NCBI RefSeq assembly: GCF_001517405.1
Contig: NZ_LN907828.1
Coordinates: forward strand, 434,001-498,000
DNA length: 64,000 nucleotides
DNA from: Duffyella gerundensis
GTDB lineage: Bacteria > Pseudomonadota > Gammaproteobacteria > Enterobacterales > Enterobacteriaceae
Direction of reading: 5' to 3'
Of the stretch, positions 40,880 to 50,186 are shown piece after piece. The notes beneath the pieces are model-generated. The model was not told where the DNA came from. It did not search any database and saw nothing but the letters and a program-made list of their open reading frames with translations. Each line of letters begins with the position of its first letter. The first letter of the stretch is position 1. The translations under genes were made by a program, and so were the position numbers.

Positions 40880-42745
40880 TCAAAACGCAAAGCAGCTACA
40901 GCCCAGCGCTCCCCAGAATGCGTTGTCATCGGAAACCGGTACGCCAGCGTGACGGGCAGCATTGTGCGCATGACTGTGCACGCCGCACGGCCCGCTGCAA
41001 TGGTGAGCCATCGGCAGCAAACCCGCCTGCGGCGGCGCACTGCGATAATGACCGGGCACGGTGACCACTGGCGACCACTCCGGCAGCACCGGAATGGCGG
41101 GCGGAGCCAGTGGGCCAAACTGACCTGCGGCGTAGACGATATCGCCGTTGACCACCGTCAGCACCGACTCGATGCCTTTGATCTCCTCTTCCGGCACGCG
41201 GAAGTAATCTTTGCTCAGCACCGCCAGGTCAGCCAACTGGCCGACGCGGATCTGCCCCTTTTTGCCCTGTTCACTGGAGAACCACGCGCTGCCCTGCGTC
41301 CAGAGCATCAGCGCGGTGTCGCGATCGAGGCGCGCATTGACGTCATACATCTGCATGCCGCCGACGGTGCGGCCGGAAACCAGCCAGTAGAGCGCCGTCC
41401 ACGGGTTGTAGCTGGCAACGCGCGTGGCGTCGGTGCCTAACCCGACCGGCACGCCGGTATCAAGCATGCGTCTGACCGGCGGCGTCTGTTTAGTCGCCTC
41501 AATCCCGTAACGCTCGGCGAAATATTCACCCTGAAAGGCCATGCGGTGCTGCACGGCCAGGCCGCCGCCCAGCGCCTTGACGCGGTCGATGTTCGCCTGG
41601 GTAATGGTTTCGGCATGGTCGAAAAACCAGTGCAGGCCGTCGAACGGTATATCGCGATTAACCCTTTCAAACACGTCCAGCATACGGCCGATCGATTCGT
41701 TATAAGTGGCATGCAGGCGAAAAGGCCAGCGATGTTCCACCAGATGACGCACCACGCGTTCCAGCTCATCTTCCATGCCAGGCGCCAGATCCGGGCGCGG
41801 TTCGAGGAAGTCTTCGAAGTCGGCGGCGGAAAATACCAGCATTTCGCCGGCGCCATTGTGCCGGAGGAAATCGCTTCCCTGGCCCGGCGCCAGCATGTCG
41901 GTCCATTTTTCAAAGTCCTCCAGCTCGTGTCCGGGACGTTGGGTAAACAGGTTATAGGCGATGCGCAGCGTCATCTGCTTCTTCTCATGCAGCTCGCTGA
42001 TGATTTGATAATCTTCGGGGTAGTTCTGGAAGCCGCCACCGGCATCGATGGCGCTGGTCAGGCCAAGACGGTTCAGCTCGCGCATAAACTGGCGGGTGGA
42101 GTTGATCTGCTGTTCAAGCGGCAGTTTCGGGCCTTTAGCCAGCGTGGCGTAGAGAATCATCGCATTCGGGCGGGCAATCAACATGCCGGTCGGGTTGCCG
42201 TTGCTGTCGCGCTGAATTTCGCCACCCGGTGGATTGGGCGTATCACGGGTATAACCGACCACGCGCAGCGCGGCGCGGTTCAGCAGGGCGCGATCGTATA
42301 GATGCAGAATAAACACCGGCGTGTCAGGCGCCGCCGCGTTGATCTCATCCAGCGTGGGCATACGGCGTTCGGCAAACTGAAACTCGGTCCAGCCGCCGAC
42401 CACGCGCACCCATTGTGGTGAAGGCGTGCGCTGGGCCTGTTCTTTTAACATGCGCAGCGCGTCGGCCAGCGACGGCACGCCTTCCCAGCGCAGCTCAAGG
42501 TTGTAATTGAGGCCGCCGCGAATCAGATGCAGGTGCGAATCGTTCAGGCCGGGAATCACGGTTTGGCCCTGCAGATCCACCACTTTGGTGCTGTCGGCGC
42601 AGTGCTGCATCACCTCGGCCTGGCTGCCCACCGCAAGGAATGTGCCGCCGCGGATAGCGACCGCTTCCGCTAACGGTTTTTCCCGATCGACGGTATGAAA
42701 CTGACCGTTGGTTAAGATCAGATCGGCTTTATCAAGGTTGACCAT
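40880..42745 (-). CDS. Amidohydrolase family protein (YtcJ-like) with Cys/His-rich tail
   Basis: The 621-residue protein has the Amidohydrolase_3 layout: VIPGLNDSHLHLIRGGLNYN (HxH metal site) near residues 68-87, RLHATYNESIGRM, WFFDHAETITQAN (His), and VGLGTDATRVASYNPW (Asp). These are zinc or iron enzymes that cut C-N bonds of unknown substrates. The last 45 residues are rich in Cys and His: HHCSGPCGVHSHAHNAARHA and GALGCSCFAF. ATG 42745 is chosen, five bases after AGGAG; a GTG at 42751 is in frame. It is divergent from the isochorismatase gene across a 270-base gap with operator-like palindromes. Confidence 0.87.
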   Translation of the reverse strand: MVNLDKADLILTNGQFHTVDREKPLAEAVAIRGGTFLAVGSQAEVMQHCADSTKVVDLQGQTVIPGLNDSHLHLIRGGLNYNLELRWEGVPSLADALRMLKEQAQRTPSPQWVRVVGGWTEFQFAERRMPTLDEINAAAPDTPVFILHLYDRALLNRAALRVVGYTRDTPNPPGGEIQRDSNGNPTGMLIARPNAMILYATLAKGPKLPLEQQINSTRQFMRELNRLGLTSAIDAGGGFQNYPEDYQIISELHEKKQMTLRIAYNLFTQRPGHELEDFEKWTDMLAPGQGSDFLRHNGAGEMLVFSAADFEDFLEPRPDLAPGMEDELERVVRHLVEHRWPFRLHATYNESIGRMLDVFERVNRDIPFDGLHWFFDHAETITQANIDRVKALGGGLAVQHRMAFQGEYFAERYGIEATKQTPPVRRMLDTGVPVGLGTDATRVASYNPWTALYWLVSGRTVGGMQMYDVNARLDRDTALMLWTQGSAWFSSEQGKKGQIRVGQLADLAVLSKDYFRVPEEEIKGIESVLTVVNGDIVYAAGQFGPLAPPAIPVLPEWSPVVTVPGHYRSAPPQAGLLPMAHHCSGPCGVHSHAHNAARHAGVPVSDDNAFWGALGCSCFAF

Positions 42746-42861
42746 ATTCACTCCTGCATAAGATGTCCGGAAGGGAACGTCGGAACAGCAAGCCGGTGCG
42801 ACGTCCTCTGGGAGGCGATAACTGCGGCGATTATGGTCAGCAGGCGAAAGCAGCGTCTAGT

Positions 42862-42894
42862 TATACCAAGGTATATTATACCTATTGGTAATAT
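42862..42894. promoter_or_regulatory. Tandem operator-like palindromes in the divergent gap
   Basis: TATACCAAGGTATA (42862-42875) has perfect 6-base arms. TATACCTATTGGTAATA (42878-42894) repeats the arms with one insertion. They sit between the amidohydrolase and the isochorismatase operon and could control both. No regulator gene adjoins, so the binding protein is unknown. Confidence 0.5.
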
Positions 42895-43018
42895 CCGATC
42901 GGAGAGCACGCGCCTAGTATCAGCCCTGACAGCATGACGCCGCCTGGCGCACTGTCTCGCTTGTTTCCGCTTACTGATTTTTGCGGAAGCTCTGCCTCCT
43001 CTGCTCAATGGATACCTT

Positions 43019-43708
43019 ATGACCGACTCCAAACTTGAAGTCCTGACCCCTACCAACTGCCAGATGATTTTTATCGATCAGCAACCGCAAATGGCCTTCG
43101 GCGTACAGTCTATCGATCGTCAGGTGCTGAAGAACAACACCGTGGCGCTGGCTAAAGCGGCGAAGGTGTTTAACATTCCTACCATCATCACCACGGTAGA
43201 AACCGAAAGCTTCTCAGGCCACACCTATCCTGAGCTTCTTGACGTCTTCCCTGAGCACGACATTCTGGAACGCACTTCAATGAACTCCTGGGATGACCAG
43301 AAGGTGCGTGACGCGCTGGCCAAAAACGGCAAGAAAAAAATCGTGGTATCGGGCCTGTGGACCGAAGTGTGCAACAACAGCTTCTCGCTGTGCGCCATGC
43401 TGGAAGGGGACTACGAGATTTATATGGTGGCAGATGCTTCTGGTGGCACCACCAAAGAAGCGCACGACTTCGCCATGCAGCGCATGATTCAGGCTGGCGT
43501 GATTCCGGTGACCTGGCAGCAGGTGATGCTGGAGTGGCAGCGTGACTGGGCGCGTAAAGAGACTTACAACGCGGTGATGGATATCGTGAAAGAGCACTCC
43601 GGCGCCTACGGCATGGGCGTGGATTACGCTTATACCATGGTGCACAAGTCGCCTTCCCGCGAACAGGGCCGCCACAATACGCTGGCGCCAGTGCCGGCTA
43701 ACAAATAA
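43019..43708 (+). CDS. Isochorismatase-like cysteine hydrolase (YcaC-related)
   Basis: The 229-residue protein shows IFIDQQPQMAFGVQ with catalytic D20, LERTSMNSWDD where R85 takes the place of the usual Lys as in YcaC relatives, and VSGLWTEVCNNSFSLCAMLE with the nucleophile C118. The C-terminal HNTLAPVPANK tail extends beyond E. coli YcaC. The substrate of this branch is unknown. It is the first gene of the operon that leads into the two XapX proteins and the giant kinase, although a hairpin lies 6 bases after its stop. Confidence 0.88.
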   Translation: MTDSKLEVLTPTNCQMIFIDQQPQMAFGVQSIDRQVLKNNTVALAKAAKVFNIPTIITTVETESFSGHTYPELLDVFPEHDILERTSMNSWDDQKVRDALAKNGKKKIVVSGLWTEVCNNSFSLCAMLEGDYEIYMVADASGGTTKEAHDFAMQRMIQAGVIPVTWQQVMLEWQRDWARKETYNAVMDIVKEHSGAYGMGVDYAYTMVHKSPSREQGRHNTLAPVPANK

Positions 43709-43714
43709 GACGTG

Positions 43715-43742
43715 GCGGATCGGGCTGTGCTGCCCGATCCGC
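43715..43742 (+). terminator. Hairpin within the operon (possible attenuator)
   Basis: A perfect 11-base stem, GCGGATCGGGC and GCCCGATCCGC, encloses a 6-base loop between the isochorismatase and first XapX genes. There is no U-run, so it may be an mRNA-stability or partial-termination element that lowers expression of the downstream regulatory genes. Confidence 0.5.
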
Positions 43743-43755
43743 ACCCGGAGCTGCT

Positions 43756-43950
43756 ATGAACACTGTTCTTATCTCCCTCACCGCAGGCGTGGGCATCGGC
43801 TTGCTGTACGCGCTGTTCAGGGTACGGTCGCCAGCACCTCCGGCGATCGCGCTGATCGGCTTATTAGGTATGCTCTGCGGCGAGCAGATCGCCAACCATC
43901 TGCTGCCTGCTGCGCATGCCGCGCCACAAAGCACTTCTGCAACGGAATGA
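43756..43950 (+). CDS. XapX domain small membrane protein (first)
   Basis: The 64-residue protein has the XapX (DUF1427) pattern: VGIGLLYALFRVRSPAPPAI then LIGLLGMLCGEQIANHLL, giving two membrane helices around an RSPAPP turn. The function of XapX is unknown; the name comes from its occurrence near purine/xanthosine genes. GGAG precedes ATG 43756. The stop overlaps the second XapX start (ATGA). Confidence 0.85.
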   Translation: MNTVLISLTAGVGIGLLYALFRVRSPAPPAIALIGLLGMLCGEQIANHLLPAAHAAPQSTSATE

Positions 43951-44207
43951 CTATGCTGAAATCTTTTGTTTTTTCGCTGGCAATGGGCCTGCTGGTTGGC
44001 GTGATTTACAGCATAATCAGCCTGCGTTCACCGGCACCGCCGGTAGCCGCGCTGGCGGGGTTGTTTGGCATGTTGGTGGGCGAACAGCTGGTGTCGTTAG
44101 TGCAACGTCTGCGCCGCGGTGAGCCGCTAACGCTGGCGTGGTTTCGTCACGAATGCGTGCCAAAAATCAGCGGCACACCGCCGCCGGTCGAGGGTCCGCG
44201 CCCCTGA
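43947..44207 (+). CDS. XapX domain small membrane protein (second)
   Basis: The 86-residue protein is a diverged duplicate: MGLLVGVIYSIISLRSPAPP then ALAGLFGMLVGEQLVSLVQR, with a soluble C-terminal tail of about 35 residues absent from the first copy. ATG 43947 overlaps the first XapX stop by four bases, so the two are translationally coupled and may form a heteromer. An alternative ATG at 43953 has no better site. It precedes the receiver gene by 31 bases. Confidence 0.85.
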   Translation: MTMLKSFVFSLAMGLLVGVIYSIISLRSPAPPVAALAGLFGMLVGEQLVSLVQRLRRGEPLTLAWFRHECVPKISGTPPPVEGPRP

Positions 44208-44238
44208 AGCGCACACCGACGGTGAGGAGAGCGACAGG

Positions 44239-44604
44239 ATGCGATCACAGCGGATTGTCATTGTGGATGATGAACGGTCGGTGCGCAGCGGGCTGAGCAA
44301 TTTACTGCAGTCAGAAGGCTACCTGACCGAGACCTTTGATTCTGCAGAAGCGCTGCTGGCGGTGCCAGAGACGCTGGACACCTCGGCGCTGTTAATTATC
44401 GATATTAAATTGCAGGGCATCAGCGGCTTCGCGCTGGTGGAAAAACTGGCACAGCACGCGGCGCTGCCGCCGGTGATTTACATCTCCGGCCACGGCGATG
44501 AAAACATGCACTGGTATGCCATGGGCACCGGCGCGCTGGCATTTATGCGCAAGCCTATTCATATTGATACATTACTCGACTGTATCCGTCAGTCTTTAGC
44601 CTGA
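44239..44604 (+). CDS. Stand-alone response regulator receiver protein
   Basis: The 121-residue single-domain receiver has D10-D11 (IVDDERSVRSG), the phospho-acceptor D55 (LIIDIKLQGISG), S83 (YISGHG) and K105 (FMRKPI). No output domain is present, so it acts through protein contacts, or as a phosphate sink or relay for the histidine kinase gene 14 bases downstream. GAGGAGA precedes ATG 44239. All active-site residues are intact. Confidence 0.92.
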   Translation: MRSQRIVIVDDERSVRSGLSNLLQSEGYLTETFDSAEALLAVPETLDTSALLIIDIKLQGISGFALVEKLAQHAALPPVIYISGHGDENMHWYAMGTGALAFMRKPIHIDTLLDCIRQSLA

Positions 44605-44618
44605 CTCAGGACATCTGC

Positions 44619-47600
44619 ATGCCCGACGCCCGCGTATCATCCCTTTCTGTTCGCGACACGCCGCCTGAAAACGTCTGCATCACGCTGGACGACGACGCGG
44701 AATTTACGCCGCTGGCGCAGGAGGGCGTATTGGTGTGGCTGCGCTATCGCCAGCCCTCAGGCGATGAAGGCGTGCTGGTCACCGCCGTGCATGAACAAGC
44801 CAGCGGACAGGCCCGCCAGCTGCTGAAAAATGAGTTTGCGCTGCGTCAGCACCTTTCCGCACGCTGGGCAATTCGGCCCGATGCCTGCACCATCTGGCAT
44901 GGGCGCTATGCGCTGATCTACGCGCCATTTCCGTTTATTACGCTGGCCACCTTGCCGCCGCGCGCCACGCCGAAAATGGCCGACTTTCTCGATCGGGCGA
45001 TCGCCCTGTGTGAACCTTTGCAGGGGTTGCACAAACAGCGCATTACGCACGGTGATATCAAACCCGGCAACATTTTTATCGCCGCCGACGGCCGCTTTCT
45101 GCTGGGCGGTTTTGGGCTGGCGTCGGCCTCTGTTGGCATCCCCTCTGCGGCCTCGCTGCCGATGATCGGCGGCACGCTGGCCTATATGTCGCCGGAGCAC
45201 AGTTCGCGCACGCCCCATCCGGTCAATGCGCTCAGCGATCTTTACAGCCTTGGCATTGTGTTTTACGAGCTGCTCACCGGCGACCTGCCTTTTGGCGCGC
45301 CGGATGATGGCCAGGCGGAATGGATCCATCATCACATCGCTTCCCCGCCGCGCTTAACGCCGCTGCTGCGTGCCGAAGTACCGCCGATGCTGGCGGCAAT
45401 TGTTTTGCGGTTACTGGCAAAATCGCCGGAGCATCGTTACCAAACCGTCGCCGGGCTGCTGGCCGATCTGCGCCGCTGTCAGGCGACGCTGACCGTTGGT
45501 GGTGATATCGCCAGCTTTACACCGGGCTTGCAAGACAGCGTGCCCGGCCGCTATCTCGCCGACACGCTGTGCACCACGCACCCGCAGGCGCGTGAGCTGG
45601 TGGCAGTATTTAATAAGATGAAACAGACGCGCAGCAGCCAGCTGGTGGTGATTCGCGGTGCGCAGGGCATCGGCAAATCATCGCTGATCGCCTCTGCGCT
45701 GGTTCACTTACAGCATGAACCTGCCCTGTTCGCGGTGGGTAAAGCTGAACAATATTCGCCGGATGTGCCTTATGCGGTGCTTAATGAGGCGTTCCGATCG
45801 CTGACGCTGTGGCTGCTGGGGCGACCCGCTGAAGAGATGGTGCGCTGGAAGGCGCGGCTGCTTAACCGGCTGGGCGACGATGCCGGGCTGGCGGTTAGCC
45901 TGGTGCCGGAATTGGGTTTGCTGATCGATCGCCGCCCCGCAGTGCCGGACGATCGGCTGGCGCTGCATGCGCATACCCGCTTCCGACAGATGATGCAGTC
46001 GCTGGTCAGCGCGCTGGCAATGCCGGGTTGCCCGCTGATCGTGCTGATCGACGATCTGCACTGGGCCGATGACGCCAGCCTGCAACTGTTGCAGCACCTG
46101 ATCGCTGACAGCGACGCGCTGCCGCTGATGCTGGTGGTGGCGCACCGTGAGGAAGAGTCACTGCCGCTGCCACAGTTTGCCCTGCGGCTGACGCAGTTAC
46201 GTGGTGCGGCTACCCGGCTGATCGATATTCAGCCTGCGCCGTTAACCGTCAAAGCGATCGCCCGCTGGCTAGCTACCCATTTTCAGTCGCGCATCGCCTC
46301 AACGCTGGGGCTGGCCGCGCTGATTCACAGCAAGACCGGCGGCAATCCGCTCTACACGCATACCTTCTTTCGCCAGGCGCAGGAGGATGGGCTGATCGTC
46401 CATCATCCCGAGCACGGGAAATGGCACGTTGACGGCACGGCGTTGCGCGCGCGCCACTACACCGATAACGTCGCCAGCCGGGTGCTGCAAGAGCTGACAA
46501 CCATGCCGTTACCCACCCGCGAACTGCTCGGCTGGCTCGCCTGTCTCGGCGCCTCTGGCGATCTGCGTGCACTGGCCCAGATGCAGCAAAGCGCGGTGCA
46601 CGCGCTGCGCGAGCGGCTCTATCCGGCCATCATCGCCCAGCTGGTCACGCTCACCGGTGATGATTACGCCTTTACGCACGATCGCGTGCACGCCGCCTCT
46701 TTTGCGCTCATTGGCGACGACGATCGGCAGCAGTTGCATCTCAACGCGGCCATTTTACTGAGTGATCAGGCGGGGCAGGTCGACGGCAGCCGCGCGCTGT
46801 TTCAGGCGGTGCATCATATCGCTGCGGTTAGCCGCGTACTGGCTCGCTCGCCGCACCGCGATGCCTGTTATGCCATTACCGTGCAGGCCGCCCGCCAGGC
46901 AAAAAACAGCGCAGATTACGCGTCAGCGCTGCGCTATTTGCACGTGGCGCAGGTGCTGAAACAGCCGGACAACGATGAACAGACGCTGATGCTGAATCTT
47001 GAAGCGGCGAAATGTCACTTTTTGCAGGGCGATCTTCCCGCGGCGCTGAGCCTGTGCGATACGCTGATGCGGACGCGCGGCGGGCTGGCAGAGAAAGCCT
47101 CGGCGGCCTGTTTGCTGGCCGAAGTGCATATGCGTCAGTCAGATAACCAGCGGGCGCTGGAAACCACGCTGGCGTGGCTGGCAGTATTTGGCGTGCGTTT
47201 CAGCCGCCAGCCCAAGGCCGAGGAGTGCGATGCCGCCCGCCAGCAGCTACGCGCCCGCGTTGGCAGCGATCCTTATCATGCGTTTATGCCGCTGCCGGTC
47301 ATGGACAATCCTGAAATTGAAGCCATGCTGGAACTGATGGCCAGCGCGACTATTTTTGCCGCCTTTGTCTGCCCACGGCTGCACTTTCTGGTGCTCTGCC
47401 GCATGCTGCATCTCACGCTCGATCACGGCATCAGCGGCGCTTCCACTTTCGCCCTGGCGTGGTACGGCGTGCTGATTGGTCACTATTATCAGGAGTATCC
47501 GCTGGGTTTCAAAAGCGGCTCGCTGGCACGTGAGCTGGTGATACAGCACGATTTCACGCACTTCAAAGGGCGCACGCTGCTGCCGCTGGATCAGGTCAGC

Positions 47601-50186
47601 ATCTGGATCCAGCCGCTCTCGTATGCCGTTGACTGCGCGAAAACCTGCTTTACCGCCGCGGTGGCGCAGGGCGATTTAACCGCCGCCTGTTTTGCTATTC
47701 GTCATCAGATCATGAACTACCTGATGCGCGGCGATCACCTTGACAGCGTATTGACCACCCTCGATCGCGGGCTCGCCTTTGTGCGCAAAACCGATTTTGC
47801 CGAGGTTGAAAACGTATTGCTGATTCAGCGGCACTATGTGCAGCATCTGCGTGAGCCGTTTGACACGCACTTCAGCGGTGCTCGTCTGCTCGCCGATGCG
47901 CCGTTGAAAGGGGGAGCAGAGGGCAATACGCCGCTGCTGCATTTCTGGCGCTGGCTCTATCGCGGATTGGCGCATTTTGCTGCCGGAGAATATCCCGAGG
48001 CGGACCGCTGTTTTACCCGCGCCGCGCCGCTGGTGGCCGCCGTGCCGGGCCACGTGCCGTTGCTCGATTACCATTTTTACAGCGCGCTGGCGCTGACGCT
48101 GGCGGAAGACGCGCAGGAAAGTTCTGAGGATCGCACCCAGCGTCTGCAACCGCATGTGGATAAGTTGCGCTGCTGGGCAGAGGTCAATCCCGGCACCTTC
48201 GCTGATAAAGCCGCGCTGATTGAGGCGGAGCTGGCGCGCCTGACAGGCGATGTCGGCCAGGCGATGATGCAGTATGAAAAGGCGATTGTGCTGTCGCATG
48301 AGGGCGGCTTTGTGCAGGTGAACGGGCTGGCTTGTGAACTGGCCGCGCGGCTTGCCACCCGCACAGGGTTAGCCGTTGCCGCAGATGCCTACCTGCGCGG
48401 CGAGATCGCCGCCTGGGCGCGCTGGGGCGCAAACGCTAAAGTACAGCAGCTGGAAAAGCGTCATCCGCATCTGGTTAACGCGGCGCCGCAGACGCCGTTT
48501 GATACCATCGCCTTTGCCCAAAGCGAGGCGATACGCGATCTGGAGAGCGTTGCCACCGCTGCGCGTGCACTGACCGAAGAGATCAACCTCGACCGACTGA
48601 TCAAAATTCTGTTAACCATGCTGCTGGAACGCGCGGGCGCACAGCGCTGCCTGCTGCTGCGCATCCGTGACGGTGATATTGCCGAAACCGAAGCCTGGGC
48701 AAAAACCACCCCTGACGGCATTTATGTACGCATGGTGAATGAAACGCCGCTGGCCAGCGATTTGCCGCTGTCGGTACTGTCAGCCGTGATTCGCACCGGC
48801 CAGGCGATTCGCACTGGCCGTCCTGGCAGCTTCAGCCCCTTCAGTCAGGACCCTTATCTGGTCACTTCCGGCGCGGCGGTGATGTGCGTGCCGATGTTTA
48901 AGCAGGCGCGGCTGGTCGGCGTGCTGTATCTGGAAAACTGCCTGATGCCCGACGTCTTCACCGCCGAGCATTCCCACGTGGTGCAGACGCTGGCGGCTCA
49001 GGCGGCGGTATCGCTGGAAACCGCGCGGCTCTATGCCGAGCTGCTGGCGGAAAACATTCAGCGCAGCCGGGTAGAGAAGGATCTGCGTGCCAGCCAGACG
49101 TCGTTGATGCTCGGCGAGCAGATTAGCCATACCGGCAGCTGGCGCTGGGAGCTTGAGCAGGATGTGATGGCCATTTCCGATGAGTACGTGCGTATTCTCG
49201 GCCTGCCAGCGGGGCAAAAAACCTTATCGATGGCCGATTTTCTCACGCTGGTGCACCCGGAGGATTATGCGCGCATCAGCAAACTGGTCGTGGAAAGCGT
49301 GCATCAGTGCGCCTCAATGCGCGCCGAGTTTCGTATTATTCGTATGGATGGCGAATGCCGCTATCTGCTGGGCATCGGCGATCCGGTAGACGGTGAAGAT
49401 GGCGTGAAGGAATATTTTGGCATCATTACCGATATCACTGCGCAACGGCAGGCCGAGGATGCGGTGCGCGTGGCGCAGGCCGATCTGGCCCGCGTGTCGC
49501 GCGCCAGCACCGTGGGTCAACTGACTGCCTCAATCGCTCACGAGATTAATCAGCCGCTGATGTCGATTGTCGCTAACGCGGGCGCCAGCCTGCGCTGGTT
49601 AAGGCGCGCGCCCGCTGAGCTGGAAAACGCGCGTATCGGGCTGGAAGAGATCATTGTCGAGGGCGAGCGTGCCGGAAATATCATTCGCGGGCTACAGGCG
49701 CTGACCCGCAATCAGGCTTCCAGCGCCTGTCGGCTCAGCCTGCACGAGACGGTGCATCACATTATTACCCTGTCGCGCAGCGAGCTGGAGCGCTGCGCCA
49801 TCAGCGTTGATTATCAGCTGTGGGCCAGCAACGATGGGATTATTGGCGACAGCATTCAAATGCAGCAGGTTCTGCTGAATCTGGTAGTGAACGCCATTGA
49901 GGCGATGGCGGCAATTAACGATCGCCCACGCGTGCTGACCCTGACCAGCAGCAATCCATCACCTAACCAGCTGCGCATTGACGTAGCGGATACCGGCAGC
50001 GGCATTGAACCGGCGGTGATTGCCCGGGTGTTCGACTCGTTTTACACCACCAAAGCAGAAGGGATGGGGATGGGATTAACCATCAGCCACGGCATTATCG
50101 AGCGACATCACGGCAGCTTACGCGCTGAACCGCGTGCGTCCGCAGGCAGCGTGTTTTACTTCGTATTGCCCACCGCCGCCTGTTGA
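44619..50186 (+). CDS. Giant trifunctional Ser/Thr-kinase-like / AAA ATPase / PAS-GAF sensor histidine kinase
   Basis: The 1855-residue protein has, in order: a protein-kinase-like domain (about 20-290) with HGDIKPGN at 144-151 and SPE at 191-193, but DFG replaced by GFG (164-166), and no clear glycine loop; a PknK-like ATPase with Walker A GAQGIGKS (347-354) and Walker B LIVLIDDLHWADD (D478-D479); a long helical repeat region (about 700-1290); GAF (about 1312-1475); PAS (about 1490-1610); HisKA with SIAHEINQPL (H1641); and HATPase_c with N-box N1758, G1 D1791, GMGMGLTISHGI. The histidine kinase core is intact, while the kinase-like domain lacks the metal-binding Asp, so it may be a pseudokinase or sensor. 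It likely signals to the receiver encoded 14 bases upstream. The signal is unknown. Confidence 0.92.
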   Translation: MPDARVSSLSVRDTPPENVCITLDDDAEFTPLAQEGVLVWLRYRQPSGDEGVLVTAVHEQASGQARQLLKNEFALRQHLSARWAIRPDACTIWHGRYALIYAPFPFITLATLPPRATPKMADFLDRAIALCEPLQGLHKQRITHGDIKPGNIFIAADGRFLLGGFGLASASVGIPSAASLPMIGGTLAYMSPEHSSRTPHPVNALSDLYSLGIVFYELLTGDLPFGAPDDGQAEWIHHHIASPPRLTPLLRAEVPPMLAAIVLRLLAKSPEHRYQTVAGLLADLRRCQATLTVGGDIASFTPGLQDSVPGRYLADTLCTTHPQARELVAVFNKMKQTRSSQLVVIRGAQGIGKSSLIASALVHLQHEPALFAVGKAEQYSPDVPYAVLNEAFRSLTLWLLGRPAEEMVRWKARLLNRLGDDAGLAVSLVPELGLLIDRRPAVPDDRLALHAHTRFRQMMQSLVSALAMPGCPLIVLIDDLHWADDASLQLLQHLIADSDALPLMLVVAHREEESLPLPQFALRLTQLRGAATRLIDIQPAPLTVKAIARWLATHFQSRIASTLGLAALIHSKTGGNPLYTHTFFRQAQEDGLIVHHPEHGKWHVDGTALRARHYTDNVASRVLQELTTMPLPTRELLGWLACLGASGDLRALAQMQQSAVHALRERLYPAIIAQLVTLTGDDYAFTHDRVHAASFALIGDDDRQQLHLNAAILLSDQAGQVDGSRALFQAVHHIAAVSRVLARSPHRDACYAITVQAARQAKNSADYASALRYLHVAQVLKQPDNDEQTLMLNLEAAKCHFLQGDLPAALSLCDTLMRTRGGLAEKASAACLLAEVHMRQSDNQRALETTLAWLAVFGVRFSRQPKAEECDAARQQLRARVGSDPYHAFMPLPVMDNPEIEAMLELMASATIFAAFVCPRLHFLVLCRMLHLTLDHGISGASTFALAWYGVLIGHYYQEYPLGFKSGSLARELVIQHDFTHFKGRTLLPLDQVSIWIQPLSYAVDCAKTCFTAAVAQGDLTAACFAIRHQIMNYLMRGDHLDSVLTTLDRGLAFVRKTDFAEVENVLLIQRHYVQHLREPFDTHFSGARLLADAPLKGGAEGNTPLLHFWRWLYRGLAHFAAGEYPEADRCFTRAAPLVAAVPGHVPLLDYHFYSALALTLAEDAQESSEDRTQRLQPHVDKLRCWAEVNPGTFADKAALIEAELARLTGDVGQAMMQYEKAIVLSHEGGFVQVNGLACELAARLATRTGLAVAADAYLRGEIAAWARWGANAKVQQLEKRHPHLVNAAPQTPFDTIAFAQSEAIRDLESVATAARALTEEINLDRLIKILLTMLLERAGAQRCLLLRIRDGDIAETEAWAKTTPDGIYVRMVNETPLASDLPLSVLSAVIRTGQAIRTGRPGSFSPFSQDPYLVTSGAAVMCVPMFKQARLVGVLYLENCLMPDVFTAEHSHVVQTLAAQAAVSLETARLYAELLAENIQRSRVEKDLRASQTSLMLGEQISHTGSWRWELEQDVMAISDEYVRILGLPAGQKTLSMADFLTLVHPEDYARISKLVVESVHQCASMRAEFRIIRMDGECRYLLGIGDPVDGEDGVKEYFGIITDITAQRQAEDAVRVAQADLARVSRASTVGQLTASIAHEINQPLMSIVANAGASLRWLRRAPAELENARIGLEEIIVEGERAGNIIRGLQALTRNQASSACRLSLHETVHHIITLSRSELERCAISVDYQLWASNDGIIGDSIQMQQVLLNLVVNAIEAMAAINDRPRVLTLTSSNPSPNQLRIDVADTGSGIEPAVIARVFDSFYTTKAEGMGMGLTISHGIIERHHGSLRAEPRASAGSVFYFVLPTAAC

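Noticed and set aside
44757..45335. Long minus-strand frames inside the giant kinase gene
   Set aside because: They are opposite-strand shadows of a GC-rich gene with clear domains; the same holds for the long minus-strand frames over 26478-27290 and the plus-strand frames over 58442-59656.
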